A stretch of DNA of 64,000 bases, from assembly GCA_934702375.1 (NCBI GenBank), contig CAKUYE010000005.1, positions 59,639 to 123,638 on the forward strand. The letters are read 5' to 3'. Origin of the DNA: an uncultured Bacillota bacterium (lineage in GTDB: Bacteria; Bacillota; Dehalobacteriia; UBA7702). The translations under genes were made by a program, and so were the position numbers. The stretch's first letter is position 1. Every line of letters begins with the position of its first letter. Below the pieces are notes generated by a model that had not been told where the DNA came from, did not search any database, and saw nothing but the letters and a program-made list of their open reading frames with translations. Positions 49,743 through 59,913 of this stretch are shown in pieces.

Positions 49743-50960
49743 ATGATAACCTTTAAAGAATTGGAAAACATCGGTTTGCAAGCAGTAAATCAATGGTATA
49801 CACGCTATATGACAACAGAGCTGAAAAATCAAGATAAGGTTTTGCAGGCATTTCGTCGCAATCGCGTAAATTATCAGGATTTTCAGTTAACCAGTGGCTA
49901 TGGCATGGGTGATACCGGTCGAGACAAATTGGAGCGCATTTACAGTGAAATTTTCCATGCGGAGGATAGTTTGATCCGCCAACAAATTGTATCCGGAACA
50001 CACAGTATTACCTTGGCGCTTTTTGCAATGCTGCTTCCCGGGGATCATATGGTAATTTATGGAGATCCCTACGATACTTTATTTAAGGTTTTGGGGACCT
50101 CAAAAGAAGACGTTGGCAGTTTGACCGAGTTAGGTATTACGTACCAAATCCATCCCTTTGGTGAAAAAAATACTTTAAAGGATACGATTCGCGAAGATAC
50201 GAAGGTATTTTATATTCAACGTTCCAAAGGATATAGCTATCGGAATGCATTGACTATTGATGAAATTGCAGAATTAAGCCAAATAGCCAAAAGAATAAAC
50301 CCTGATATTACGGTATTTGTGGACAACTGTTACGGTGAGTTCTGTGAAGATCGGGAGCCATTGGAAGTTGGGGCGGATTTGATTGCCGGTTCTTTGATTA
50401 AGAATCCCGGCGGAGCGATTGCACCTTCCGGCGGCTACCTTGCCGGCAGAGAAGACCTTATTGAAAGAGCTTCTTATCGTTTAACGGCTCCGGGAATCGG
50501 GAAAGAAGTCGGGCCCAGTTTAATTAGTAATTCTTCTTTGTATCAGGGGATTTTTCAAGCACCCCATGTTGTGGCCGAAGCTCTGAAAGGCAGTGTTTAT
50601 ATGAGTGCTGTTTTAGCGGAATTGGGTTATGAAATTCTGCCAAAGCTGGATGAACCCCGAAGCGACATTGTGGAATTAATTTGCTTTCGAGATCCGGAAA
50701 AATTGAAATCCTTTTGTCAGGGAATTCAAAAATATTCGCCGGTGGATTCTCATGTTTTGCCGGAAGCCTGGGATATGCCCGGGTATGAGCATCAGGTCAT
50801 TATGGCCAGTGGTGGTTTTGTGGAAGGATCTTCCATAGAATTAAGTGCCGATGGTCCGATGCGGGAACCCTACATTGGATACGTTCAAGGGGGAACCTCT
50901 TTTCCTTATGTAAAACTTGTCATGGATCATATTTTACAAGAAGAATGGGATATCCATTAG
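49743..50960 (+). CDS. ynbB: Methionine gamma-lyase-like PLP enzyme, YnbB / aluminium-resistance family
   Basis: 405-residue fold-type I PLP enzyme of the YnbB family (often labelled aluminium resistance protein). Lys220 in AGSLIKNPGG is the likely PLP lysine; YGMGDTGRD and FVDNCYGEF are family segments. The true reaction is not established; C-S or C-N lyase activity on sulfur amino acids is plausible. ATG 49743 follows GGAG by six bases and is preferred over ATG 49731. It commonly follows hfq in Bacillota. Confidence 0.88.
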   Translation: MITFKELENIGLQAVNQWYTRYMTTELKNQDKVLQAFRRNRVNYQDFQLTSGYGMGDTGRDKLERIYSEIFHAEDSLIRQQIVSGTHSITLALFAMLLPGDHMVIYGDPYDTLFKVLGTSKEDVGSLTELGITYQIHPFGEKNTLKDTIREDTKVFYIQRSKGYSYRNALTIDEIAELSQIAKRINPDITVFVDNCYGEFCEDREPLEVGADLIAGSLIKNPGGAIAPSGGYLAGREDLIERASYRLTAPGIGKEVGPSLISNSSLYQGIFQAPHVVAEALKGSVYMSAVLAELGYEILPKLDEPRSDIVELICFRDPEKLKSFCQGIQKYSPVDSHVLPEAWDMPGYEHQVIMASGGFVEGSSIELSADGPMREPYIGYVQGGTSFPYVKLVMDHILQEEWDIH

Positions 50961-51035
50961 AGAGAAAAACGAGGTTTCTTTTCCGCGCATCAGCAACTTC
51001 TTATAATAGGTATTATGTTAATTAAAAGAGAGGGA

Positions 51036-51230
51036 AAAACCGTCAGATACTTTCAAGGTGGTTTTTCTTGATTTCATTTAAAAACTATATAAATTATTTT
51101 GGCGCCTTACATATAAAGTGATTCGGCAGAATTTTTTCCACGAATAAAACGGCTCTCAGGGCTTCGTTTTTTCTGCTCATTTGTGCAAATATTTAAGCTT
51201 CGGAATTTTGATTTTTCCGAAGCTTTTTCT
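51036..51230. other. Convergent intergenic region with three hairpins (ynbB / sdhB)
   Basis: Between the ynbB stop (50960) and the sdhB stop (51232) lie three stems. At 51036-51068 AAAAACC pairs with GGTTTTT. At 51146-51171 AAAACG pairs with CGTTTT around an inner CTCT/AGGG stem. At 51195-51225 AAGCTTCGGAA pairs perfectly with TTCCGAAGCTT and is followed by five T on the plus strand. Together they can stop transcription from both sides. A TATAAT-like sequence at 51002-51007 has no clear -35. Confidence 0.65.
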
Positions 51231-51231
51231 T

Positions 51232-51999
51232 TTACCATTTGAAGATTTTTTTCAAGGCCAGCAGATTCACGTCCAAATTCAGCTCTGCAATGGATCTGGT
51301 TAACGGTATTCCTTTCGGGCATACTTTTACGCAGTTTTGGGCGTTACCGCAATCCTGAATGCCACCGTGCTTCATAATAGCATTTAACCGATCTTCTTTT
51401 TGCATGGAGCCTAAAGGATGCATATTAAACATTTTAACTTGGGCAAAAACGTGTGGTCCCATAAAATCCGAACGCGGGTTAAAATTCGGACAGGATTCCG
51501 CACAACAGCCGCAAGTCATACAGCGGGAAATTTGATAGGCATAATCACTTTTTTTCTTATCATAGCGAGGCCCGGGCCCTAAGCCAAATGTACCGTCAAC
51601 AGGAATCCAGGCTTTTACTTTCATAAGGTTATCAAAGAGAATTTGTCGGTCAACCATTAAATCCCGAATGATGGGATATTTGCTCAACGGCTCTAAAACA
51701 ATGGGTTTTTCGATGCCTTCTTTTTCAATAATGCGATCAATCAATGCAGAACAGGCCTGCTGGGGCTTACCATTGATAATCATGGAGCATGCACCGCAAA
51801 CTTCTTCGTAGCAGTTACATTCAAAAACTACCGGATTTACCGTTTCACCGGCGGCATTCACCGGATGCTTTTGAATCTCCATTAAGGATGAGACGACATT
51901 CATATTGGGTCGATAAGGAATGTGAAACTCTTCCCAGTACGCCGCTGATTCCGGTGAATCCTGACGTTTTATTTTAAAAATAAAATATTTACCACTCAT
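51232..51999 (-). CDS. sdhB: Succinate dehydrogenase / fumarate reductase iron-sulfur subunit
   Basis: Electron-transfer subunit of a succinate:quinone oxidoreductase, 255 residues. It holds the [2Fe-2S] ligands (CNCYEEVCGAC with a later Cys), the [4Fe-4S] motif CMTCGCCAESC, and the [3Fe-4S] segment CGNAQNCVKVCPKGIPL. Its ATG overlaps the last base of the sdhA stop. It is the final gene of the minus-strand operon. In an anaerobe with pyruvate carboxylase in the same operon, fumarate reduction is the likely direction. Confidence 0.95.
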   Translation of the reverse strand: MSGKYFIFKIKRQDSPESAAYWEEFHIPYRPNMNVVSSLMEIQKHPVNAAGETVNPVVFECNCYEEVCGACSMIINGKPQQACSALIDRIIEKEGIEKPIVLEPLSKYPIIRDLMVDRQILFDNLMKVKAWIPVDGTFGLGPGPRYDKKKSDYAYQISRCMTCGCCAESCPNFNPRSDFMGPHVFAQVKMFNMHPLGSMQKEDRLNAIMKHGGIQDCGNAQNCVKVCPKGIPLTRSIAELNLDVNLLALKKIFKW

Positions 52000-53741
52000 T
52001 ATTTATTACCTCCGTAGGTTCGTTTTACCGGAGTCAAGTGGGATATATCTACATCTTCCCATTCAAAGCGCGGACCTTCCGGAGTCCAAAAGGCTTTTGT
52101 TGTTTTTAAATACTCTTCGTCATTACGTTCCGGGTAATCCGGTTTATAATGGGCACCGCGGCTTTCGTTTCGATTTAATGCGCCAATGGTAATAACTCTG
52201 GCCAGTTCCATCATGTTCTTCAGCTGTTTAACAAACATTACGGTTTGATTGGAGTAAGCTCCCTGGTCGATCATTTTAATGTGATGCCACCGCCCCATAA
52301 ATTCCTGAAGAGCGGCATCGGTTTCTGCCAATGTTTTATTATAACGCACGATACCTACATATTTTGTCATCAATGCTCCCATTTCCTGATGAAGTAAATA
52401 GGGATTTTCGTCACCATCCATTTGGCGAACTTCTGCATCGTAATCACATTCTTTTTTCAGGTAAGTATCATAAACATTGCTTGTACGATCTACAGCCAAA
52501 GAAGAAAGACCTTTTACATAATTTGCTGCCGCAGGGCCGCAAACCGTTCCGCTGTAAGCGGCTGAAAGTAACGAATTGGCACCGAGACGATTGGCTCCGT
52601 GATACATATAATCACATTCACCGGCGGCAAATAAACCGGGAATACAGGTCATATGGTTCCAATCAACGTGAACACCGCCCATAAAATAATGAATTCCGGG
52701 ATAGATCTTCATAGGTACTTTTTTAGGGTCATCCCCATTGAATTTTTCGTAAATTTCCAAAATGCCGCCAAGGCGCCGTTCAAGGAAATCATCGTCAAGG
52801 TGAGAGAGATCCAGATAAACCTGGTTTTGTCCATCGATCCCCAAGCCCATATCAACACATACCTTATGGATAGCTCTGGAGGCGATATCACGAGGAACAA
52901 GGTTCCCATAGGAAGGATACATTTCTTCCAGGAAATACCAGCGTTCTCCATTGCGGTAGGTCCAAATGCGCCCGCCTTCACCGCGAGCTGATTCGGACAT
53001 TAATCTTGTTTTATCGTCACCAAGCATTGCCGTGGGATGAATCTGAATAAATTCACCGTTGGCGTAGCTTGCACCTTGTTGATAGATGATTGAAGCCGCA
53101 CTACCGGTGTTGATCGAAGAGTTGGTACTTTTCCCGTAAATCACACCGGCACCACCGGTGGCAATGATTACGGCGTCACCACGGAAAACCCGAATTTCCA
53201 TAGTTGCCAAATTCTGGGCAATGCAGCCGCAACAGATACCTTTGTCATCAATGACGGCTTTAAGAAATTCCCAACCTTCGTATTTCTTTACTTTACCGGC
53301 ATCCTCAAATCGGCGTACCTGTTCATCCAGTGTATATTCCAGCTGTTGACCGGTGGTTGCGCCGGCAAAGACGGTGCGTCTTTTTTTTGTACCGCCGAAA
53401 CGGCGAAGATCAAGAAGCCCTTCTTCGGTGCGGGTAAAATGGGTTCCCATACGGTCAAAGGTGTATATTAACTCCGGTGCAGATTCTACCATGCCTTTTA
53501 CCGGTGTTTGGTTGGCCAGGAAATCGCCACCGTAGATCGTATCGTAAAAATGTTCTTCTACGCTGTCCCCCTCACCTTTTGTGTTGATCGCAGCATTAAT
53601 ACCGCCCTGGGCACATACGGAATGAGAACGTTTTACGGGAACGAGAGATATAATATCGACATCGATATTTCTTTCAACAAGTTTAATTGTGCTCATTAGA
53701 CCGGCGAGACCGCCGCCTACAACAACTACTTTGGGATTCAT
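51999..53741 (-). CDS. sdhA: Succinate dehydrogenase / fumarate reductase flavoprotein subunit
   Basis: Catalytic subunit, 580 residues. The N-terminal Rossmann motif is VVVGGGLAGL. His40 in RSHSVCAQGGINAA is the covalent FAD site, at the same position as in Bacillus subtilis SdhA. HPTAMLGDD and the Arg of RLGANSLL lie in the dicarboxylate-binding region. The protein resembles B-type enzymes (Bacillus, Wolinella). It starts 13 bases after sdhC. Confidence 0.96.
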   Translation of the reverse strand: MNPKVVVVGGGLAGLMSTIKLVERNIDVDIISLVPVKRSHSVCAQGGINAAINTKGEGDSVEEHFYDTIYGGDFLANQTPVKGMVESAPELIYTFDRMGTHFTRTEEGLLDLRRFGGTKKRRTVFAGATTGQQLEYTLDEQVRRFEDAGKVKKYEGWEFLKAVIDDKGICCGCIAQNLATMEIRVFRGDAVIIATGGAGVIYGKSTNSSINTGSAASIIYQQGASYANGEFIQIHPTAMLGDDKTRLMSESARGEGGRIWTYRNGERWYFLEEMYPSYGNLVPRDIASRAIHKVCVDMGLGIDGQNQVYLDLSHLDDDFLERRLGGILEIYEKFNGDDPKKVPMKIYPGIHYFMGGVHVDWNHMTCIPGLFAAGECDYMYHGANRLGANSLLSAAYSGTVCGPAAANYVKGLSSLAVDRTSNVYDTYLKKECDYDAEVRQMDGDENPYLLHQEMGALMTKYVGIVRYNKTLAETDAALQEFMGRWHHIKMIDQGAYSNQTVMFVKQLKNMMELARVITIGALNRNESRGAHYKPDYPERNDEEYLKTTKAFWTPEGPRFEWEDVDISHLTPVKRTYGGNK

Positions 53742-53754
53742 GGATCAAACTCCT

Positions 53755-54393
53755 TTAAATCGGCATCATCGCAATACGAATGAAGATAATCAGAGCTAAG
53801 AGACAAAGTGCTGCACAAAGCAGCATTGTTAATACCGACACTACTTTCTGAATTCTTTCACCGTGGAAAATGCCCCATGTTATGAAGAATGTAAACAAAC
53901 CATTGGTAAAATGATAGATCGCAGCCCATACCCCGATGAGTTCCAATACAAAACCAATAGGTGTTTGCAGAACATCTGCCATCGCTTTCATTACATCCAT
54001 AGTGGAGTCTGTAATGATACGAACGAATATCACATGGTAAACAACAAAAATCGTGGTGATCACTGCTGTAACACGTTGCAGTACAAACATCCAATTTCTA
54101 AGATACTGATAGCGCAATAACGGTAGATCGGAAAGATAGACGACATAGAAACCATATATGGTGTGAAATAGGATCGGCAGAGCAATGATAAAGATTTCCG
54201 CCAATACGATCATCGGTACACTGCGCATACCGTCAATAACCATACTCCAGGCGTCTACACCAAAAATCGCGGCACTGTTTAGCATTAAGTGAAAACATAA
54301 AAAAATGCCAATGGGAAAAATCCCTAAAATCGAGTGGATGCGGCGAATATAAAAATCGGTATGTAAATACTGTTTTTTCTGTTGCTTTTTCAC
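53755..54393 (-). CDS. sdhC: Succinate dehydrogenase cytochrome b558 subunit
   Basis: Diheme membrane anchor of the B-type complex, 212 residues with five hydrophobic helices. HSILGIFPIGIFLCFHLMLN near residue 16 and later HTIYG, VYHVIF and YHFTNGLFTF supply histidines for two hemes. A single anchor protein distinguishes this from the C/D two-subunit type. It starts at GTG with AAGGAG upstream and overlaps the DUF1015 stop by four bases (GTGA). Confidence 0.92.
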   Translation of the reverse strand: MKKQQKKQYLHTDFYIRRIHSILGIFPIGIFLCFHLMLNSAAIFGVDAWSMVIDGMRSVPMIVLAEIFIIALPILFHTIYGFYVVYLSDLPLLRYQYLRNWMFVLQRVTAVITTIFVVYHVIFVRIITDSTMDVMKAMADVLQTPIGFVLELIGVWAAIYHFTNGLFTFFITWGIFHGERIQKVVSVLTMLLCAALCLLALIIFIRIAMMPI

Positions 54394-55649
54394 TTTGTTT
54401 CTCCTTCATTTGCCGAAAAACTATGCAGAAACAAGCCGCTTCTCAATTTCGGTTCAAACCAGGTGCTTTTGGGTGGCATGATTTGTCCCTGATCAGCTAC
54501 GGCCATAAGGTCATGAATCGATACCGGGGACATATAAATTCCGATGCAGTTTTCTTCATCGCATCGACGTTGAATCTCCTTGCGTCCGCGAATTCCACCG
54601 ATAAAATCAATTCGAGGATCGGTTCTGGGGTCATCAATGGAAAAATAAGGCGCTAAAACATATTTTTGCAAAACTGCAGCGTCAAGATTGTCGGCAGTTC
54701 GTTCACTTTTATATAGACGGTCCTCGGCAATCAGATGGTACCATTTGTGCTCCCAATACAACCCAAATTGGCGATTGGGCATATCCGGAAAATTTTCGGT
54801 AATTTCAGAGATGGTAAAATACGATTTCAGGTACGTTTCAAAATCCGAGAAATCAAAGTTTTCCGGAGCTTTTACAATGCGATGATATGCCATAATATTT
54901 AAGTCTGTATCCGGGAAAATAACCGCCATAATATAGTTTGCAGGATCTTCCGGCTTTAAAACTCCTGCCTTGGCTTTAAGCTCACAAATTGCAGCGGCAG
55001 AAGCTGTTCGGTGGTGACCGTCGGCAATATACATTTTGGGCAATGCGGCAAAATTTTTTTCCAGAGCATTGATGGCGGCATCGTCATCAATAACCCAGAG
55101 TTGATGCCTGATATCATCCTCAGAAATAAAATCATAGACAGTGTTATGAGTTTTGCTCCACTGCTCCATGATTTCTTCAATGGATTTTTGATGGCGATAG
55201 GTCAAAAAGATCGGTTCCGTTTGGCAATCGCAGGCCGCAAAATGACGAATACGGTCTTGCTCTTTTTCTTTTCGGGTCAATTCATGTTTCATGATAATGT
55301 CGTTTTTATAGTCGCTCACAGCAACAACAGCAACGATACCCGTTTGAGAAATACCGTTCATCGTTTCACGGTAGATATAATAGACCGGTTTTTCTTCCCG
55401 GTTTAAAACACCGGCAGCCAAAAATCGGTTCAGATTTTCTCTGGCTTTAGCATAAACACGGTCATCATAATCACCGACTTCCGCCGGAAAGTCAATTTCG
55501 GCTCTGGTGATATGCAGAATCGAATTTTCCTTTCCGGCAGCCATTTCCGCTGCTTCCTGTCGGTTCATGACATCGTAGGGCAGCGCAGATACTTCTTTCG
55601 CCAATCCACTTTGAGGACGAATCCCCTGAAAAGGCTTGACGTAAACCAT
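54390..55649 (-). CDS. DUF1015 family protein
   Basis: 419-residue cytoplasmic protein of the DUF1015 family, function unknown. Family marks are VKPFQGIRP, SALPYDVMN, IYRETMNG, LTRKEKEQDRI, IADGHHRTASA and PPKSTWFEPKLRSGL. The ADGHHR segment looks like a metal or phosphate site. In many Clostridia the gene lies beside serine biosynthesis genes, but here it is inside the pyruvate carboxylase-fumarate reductase operon. It is 11 bases from pycA and overlaps sdhC. Confidence 0.88.
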   Translation of the reverse strand: MVYVKPFQGIRPQSGLAKEVSALPYDVMNRQEAAEMAAGKENSILHITRAEIDFPAEVGDYDDRVYAKARENLNRFLAAGVLNREEKPVYYIYRETMNGISQTGIVAVVAVSDYKNDIIMKHELTRKEKEQDRIRHFAACDCQTEPIFLTYRHQKSIEEIMEQWSKTHNTVYDFISEDDIRHQLWVIDDDAAINALEKNFAALPKMYIADGHHRTASAAAICELKAKAGVLKPEDPANYIMAVIFPDTDLNIMAYHRIVKAPENFDFSDFETYLKSYFTISEITENFPDMPNRQFGLYWEHKWYHLIAEDRLYKSERTADNLDAAVLQKYVLAPYFSIDDPRTDPRIDFIGGIRGRKEIQRRCDEENCIGIYMSPVSIHDLMAVADQGQIMPPKSTWFEPKLRSGLFLHSFSANEGETK

Positions 55650-55660
55650 ATAAATTCTCC

Positions 55661-58600
55661 TTACTTAATTACCAGCAACAGCTCCCCTGCTTTTACCGTA
55701 TCGCCGGGTTGTACACAGATTTTTTCGACGATACCTGCCTTGGGGGCAACGATATTTGTTTCCATTTTCATTGCTTCGATCATCAATACCGTCTGGTTTT
55801 CTTCCACTTCATGACCAACTTCAACCAATACCGAAGATACCGCGCCGGGTAAAGATGAGGATACCTGACCGGGATCATTTTCATCGGCCATAATGATTTC
55901 TTTTACCATGGAGACAGCATTCATGTCTTTTACGGTAACTTGACGCTGGGCGCCATTGAGTTCATAGATAACGGTACGGGTGCCGTCATCATTGAGGTCA
56001 CCAAGACCGATATATTTTACAATCACTGTTTTCCCGGGTTCAATTTCGATTTCCGTTGTTTCACCGGGGGTCAAACCATCAAAGAATGCGTGACTTTCCA
56101 TACGACTGAGATCATCATACTCTTCTCTATGGCGAATATATTCTTCTGCAACTTTGGGATAGAGGAGCCAACTGATAGCCACGCGTTTGACATTGGAATT
56201 ATGTTCCTTTGCCATCGGCTCCATTTGTTTGCAGATATCTTCGAAATCAACATCGGGTAAAAGCTCGCCGGGACGGCAATGAATCGGTTCTTCTCCTTTG
56301 AGAATGGCCTTTTGCAAAGCTTCGGGGAAGCCGCCCAAAGGCTGCCCCATCATTCCTTTAAAATAGCTGATGCAGGAATCCGGGAAATTAAGTTGGGCTG
56401 CTTTTTCCACGATATTATCTTTATCCAGGTTATTTTGCACCATAAAGATGGCCAAGTCACCTACCATTTTAGAAGAAGGTGTAACCTTAACGATATCACC
56501 AAGGATTTCGTTGACTTCTTTGTATTTCTCTTTGACCTCTTTGAAGCGATGACCAAGGCCAAAGCTTTCTACCTGAGGTTTTAAATTGGTATACTGACCG
56601 CCGGGAATTTCGTAACGGTAAATATCCGTAGCGGGACTGGTGATAGCCCCTTCAAAACGATGATAATAGGGACGAACATCTTCCCAATAATCGGTCAGTT
56701 GCTGCAATTCTTCCAGATCAAGACCGGTATCTCTTTCTTGCCCCTCCAAGCAAGCTACGAGAGAGTTCATCGAAGGCTGGCTGGTCTGGGAGGAAAGACT
56801 GCTGATCGCGGTATCAACGATATCCACACCGGCTTCTGCCGCCATCAGCAGCATTGCAATCTGGTTGCCACTGGTATCGTGGGTGTGAATATGGATCGGA
56901 ATGGAAATTTCATTTTTTAGCGCCGTTACAAGGCGTTTGGCATCATAGGGCTTCAATAAACCTGCCATATCTTTGATGGCGAGAATCTGAATTCCCCGTT
57001 TTTCCAGCTCTTTGGCCAGATCTACATAATATTGCAGGTCATATTTATCTCTGCTGGGATCGGAAAGGGAGCCGGTATAGCAAATGGTACCTTCTGCAAT
57101 TTTTCCGCAGTTCAAAACTTCTTCAATGGCGAGATCCATACCGGGAAGCCAATTCAAAGAGTCAAATACACGGAAGATATCAATTCCGCTGGCGGCACTT
57201 TCGCGAATAAACTCGCGAATCACACGGTCGGGATAATTTGTATATCCAACAGCATTGGCACCGCGCAGGAGCATTTGGAAAGGAATATTCGGAATTTTTT
57301 TCCGCAGTTTATCAAGGCGTTCCCAAGGAGATTCATGCAGGAAACGGTAAGCCACATCAAAGGTAGCACCGCCCCACATTTCCATAGAAAAAGCGTCTTT
57401 TAAAATGTATGCGGTGGGTTTTGCAATGCGATAAAGGTCATGGCTGCGGACACGAGTTGCCAATAAAGACTGATGAGCATCGCGGAAGGTAGTATCGGTG
57501 ATCAAAAGCTTTTTCTGATCCAGAATCCATTGTTTAAATCCTTCGGGCCCCAAATCATCAAGGATATATTTTACCCCTTCAGTGGGTGCATCATGGTGCT
57601 TTTCCGGAACCCGGGGAGACTCGTAAACGATAGATTTTTCGACCGGCTCGTTTACGGCTTTGTTGGCAAGATATTTCAGGATTTTTGTACCGCGGTCACG
57701 AGGACGTTCGATTTCAAAAAGTTCCGGTGTATTGTCGATAAATTTCGTATAAGCCTGTCCGGAAGCAAAAACTTCATTACGGAGAATATTGGTAACAAAG
57801 GCACTGTTTGTTTTTACCCCGCGAATACGGATTTCGGCAATGGAACGAAGGGCTTTACGAATTGCCCCATGGAAAGAGCGGTCGTGGGTTGTGATTTTGA
57901 CCAGCAAACTGTCATAGTACGGAGAAATTTCCGCACCGGTGAAGGCATTCCCGGCATCAAGACGTACACCAAAGCCGCCGCCACTGCGATAGCTGGTGAT
58001 TTTACCGTAATCCGGGGCAAAATTGTTCTGAGGGTCTTCGGTTGTAACACGGCACTGGATCGAATATCCGTTTACGGAAATATCATCTTGAGATTTGATA
58101 TCAATTTCAGGAGAATCAAGGGCATAACCTTCGGCAATAAGCAACTGGGATTGGACAATATCCACGCCGGTGACCATTTCCGTAACAGTGTGTTCCACCT
58201 GAATACGAGGGTTCATTTCGATGAAGTAATGATTCCCCTCTTTATCGACCAGGAATTCCACCGTACCGGCATTTACGTAGCCGACTTCTCTTGCGATTTT
58301 TACGGCGTCTTCGTGTAATTCATCAAGAATTTTTTTGTCAACGGAAAATGCCGGGGCATATTCCACAACTTTCTGGTAGCGTCGCTGCACGGAGCAGTCG
58401 CGTTCATAAAGATGAACAATATTTCCATACTGGTCAGCAAGGATCTGTACTTCGATATGTTTGGGATTTACAAGGAATTTTTCCATGAAGATATCGTCGT
58501 TTCCAAAGGCTTTTCTTGCTTCGCCTTTGACCATAGCAAAAGCATCTTCAATTTCTTCTTCCTTTTCAATGAGACGCATTCCGCGACCGCCGCCGCCGGC

Positions 58601-59089
58601 AGCCGCTTTTAAAATCACCGGCAAGCCAAATTCTTTTGCCAGTTTTTTTGCTTCTTCCACATCTTTGATGGGTTCTTCACTGCCGGGAATGGTTTTTACA
58701 TTACAGCGTTTTGCAATTTCTTTTGCTTTGATCTTGTCCCCCATTTGCTCAAGAACATGGGAAGGAGGACCGACAAAAAGAATTCCTTCCTTTTCGCAGG
58801 CACGGGCAAAATCCGCATTTTCCGAAAGGAATCCATAACCGGGATGGATCGCATCCACATGTTTTTTCTTTGCCAGATGGATGATTAGGTCAATATCAAG
58901 ATAGGCTGCCAGAGGACCGTTATTTTCACCGAGCATATAGGCTTCATCCGCTCTGGTACGAAAAAGATTGTATTTATCTTCTTTGGAATGAACGCCAATC
59001 GTCGTCATGGAAAGATCTTTGGCTGCACGGAAAATACGAATGGCAATTTCGCCGCGATTCGCGACTAACAGTCGATTGATTTTCTTCAT
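55661..59089 (-). CDS. pycA: Pyruvate carboxylase
   Basis: Biotin enzyme converting pyruvate, bicarbonate and ATP to oxaloacetate. The 1142 residues are a complete single-chain enzyme: biotin carboxylase (about 1-455; KAAAGGGGRGMR, the EMNPRIQVEHTVTE segment), carboxyltransferase (about 530-800; TDTTFRDAHQSLLATRVR), and the C-terminal biotin carrier with Lys1108 in EAMKMET. It overlaps the preceding hydrolase gene by one base. With SdhCAB in the same operon it supports carbon flow from pyruvate to succinate. BirA (40302-41294) would biotinylate it. Confidence 0.97.
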   Translation of the reverse strand: MKKINRLLVANRGEIAIRIFRAAKDLSMTTIGVHSKEDKYNLFRTRADEAYMLGENNGPLAAYLDIDLIIHLAKKKHVDAIHPGYGFLSENADFARACEKEGILFVGPPSHVLEQMGDKIKAKEIAKRCNVKTIPGSEEPIKDVEEAKKLAKEFGLPVILKAAAGGGGRGMRLIEKEEEIEDAFAMVKGEARKAFGNDDIFMEKFLVNPKHIEVQILADQYGNIVHLYERDCSVQRRYQKVVEYAPAFSVDKKILDELHEDAVKIAREVGYVNAGTVEFLVDKEGNHYFIEMNPRIQVEHTVTEMVTGVDIVQSQLLIAEGYALDSPEIDIKSQDDISVNGYSIQCRVTTEDPQNNFAPDYGKITSYRSGGGFGVRLDAGNAFTGAEISPYYDSLLVKITTHDRSFHGAIRKALRSIAEIRIRGVKTNSAFVTNILRNEVFASGQAYTKFIDNTPELFEIERPRDRGTKILKYLANKAVNEPVEKSIVYESPRVPEKHHDAPTEGVKYILDDLGPEGFKQWILDQKKLLITDTTFRDAHQSLLATRVRSHDLYRIAKPTAYILKDAFSMEMWGGATFDVAYRFLHESPWERLDKLRKKIPNIPFQMLLRGANAVGYTNYPDRVIREFIRESAASGIDIFRVFDSLNWLPGMDLAIEEVLNCGKIAEGTICYTGSLSDPSRDKYDLQYYVDLAKELEKRGIQILAIKDMAGLLKPYDAKRLVTALKNEISIPIHIHTHDTSGNQIAMLLMAAEAGVDIVDTAISSLSSQTSQPSMNSLVACLEGQERDTGLDLEELQQLTDYWEDVRPYYHRFEGAITSPATDIYRYEIPGGQYTNLKPQVESFGLGHRFKEVKEKYKEVNEILGDIVKVTPSSKMVGDLAIFMVQNNLDKDNIVEKAAQLNFPDSCISYFKGMMGQPLGGFPEALQKAILKGEEPIHCRPGELLPDVDFEDICKQMEPMAKEHNSNVKRVAISWLLYPKVAEEYIRHREEYDDLSRMESHAFFDGLTPGETTEIEIEPGKTVIVKYIGLGDLNDDGTRTVIYELNGAQRQVTVKDMNAVSMVKEIIMADENDPGQVSSSLPGAVSSVLVEVGHEVEENQTVLMIEAMKMETNIVAPKAGIVEKICVQPGDTVKAGELLLVIK

Positions 59090-59901
59090 TATTCAACGTC
59101 CCTTTCTTCGATTTGCAGCAGTTTTGCCGCATTTTTGTAGAATATTTTCTCTTTATCTCCATCAAGGAGATTCAGTGAATTGATTACTTCCTGTGTTTTG
59201 ATTCCGGAAGACCAGGGGCAATCGGTAGCATACAGGAATTTTTCAACACCATGGGCTTTAATCATTTGTTCCATTTCCTGTTTTGCCATATAAACCGAGG
59301 CAACGGATACATCGAAATAAGTGTCACTGCCCATAAGATGTTTCATAGCTTCGTGATTATTCAGGTAATTTCCCATATGGGCCAGGATGATTTTTGCACC
59401 TTTAAGATCACGAAGAATGTTTGCAGCCCGGAACGGGTCACTGCAATCGGAACCATCAAAAGCAGGGTCATATCCGGCATGAAACAAAAGAATCATATTA
59501 TGTTTTGCAACTTCCTCGTAAATGGGATACATTCTTTTTTCGTCCATGAGAAAGTTCTGATAGCCGGGATGAAATTTGATCCCTTTAATTCCGGCATTTT
59601 CCAAACGATCCAATTCCGCAACATAGTCTTGAAAATCCGGATGGATCGTGCCAAAAGAAAAAATTCGTTTATTATCATTATGCTCGATCAGGAAGTCATT
59701 CACTTTCGGTACGGATTTTGCGGATGTCGCAATATCCAACATGACAAATTGATGACAGCCCCATTCCTGTTGTGTTTTAATGGTATCGGCCAAAGTACCA
59801 TCGGCTACCGCAACATATTCGCTTTTTTGACTTAATGTGCCAATAGCATGCTTTGCAATCTGATCGGGAAACACGTGACAATGGGTATCAATATACTTCA
59901 T
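59089..59901 (-). CDS. Amidohydrolase-2 family (ACMSD/TIM-barrel) hydrolase
   Basis: 270-residue metal-dependent TIM-barrel protein. DTHCHVF gives the His-x-His metal site at the N-terminus; KFHPGYQ, LFHAGYD, LAHMGNYL and YATDCPWSSG follow the amidohydrolase-2 pattern of decarboxylases and hydrolases. The substrate is unknown. It is the first gene of the operon with pycA, so a link to a carboxylate such as oxaloacetate or a related acid is conceivable but unproved. It is not closely like the DUF6282 hydrolase at 28668-29726. Confidence 0.82.
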   Translation of the reverse strand: MKYIDTHCHVFPDQIAKHAIGTLSQKSEYVAVADGTLADTIKTQQEWGCHQFVMLDIATSAKSVPKVNDFLIEHNDNKRIFSFGTIHPDFQDYVAELDRLENAGIKGIKFHPGYQNFLMDEKRMYPIYEEVAKHNMILLFHAGYDPAFDGSDCSDPFRAANILRDLKGAKIILAHMGNYLNNHEAMKHLMGSDTYFDVSVASVYMAKQEMEQMIKAHGVEKFLYATDCPWSSGIKTQEVINSLNLLDGDKEKIFYKNAAKLLQIEERDVE

Positions 59902-59913
59902 AACAAAATCACA

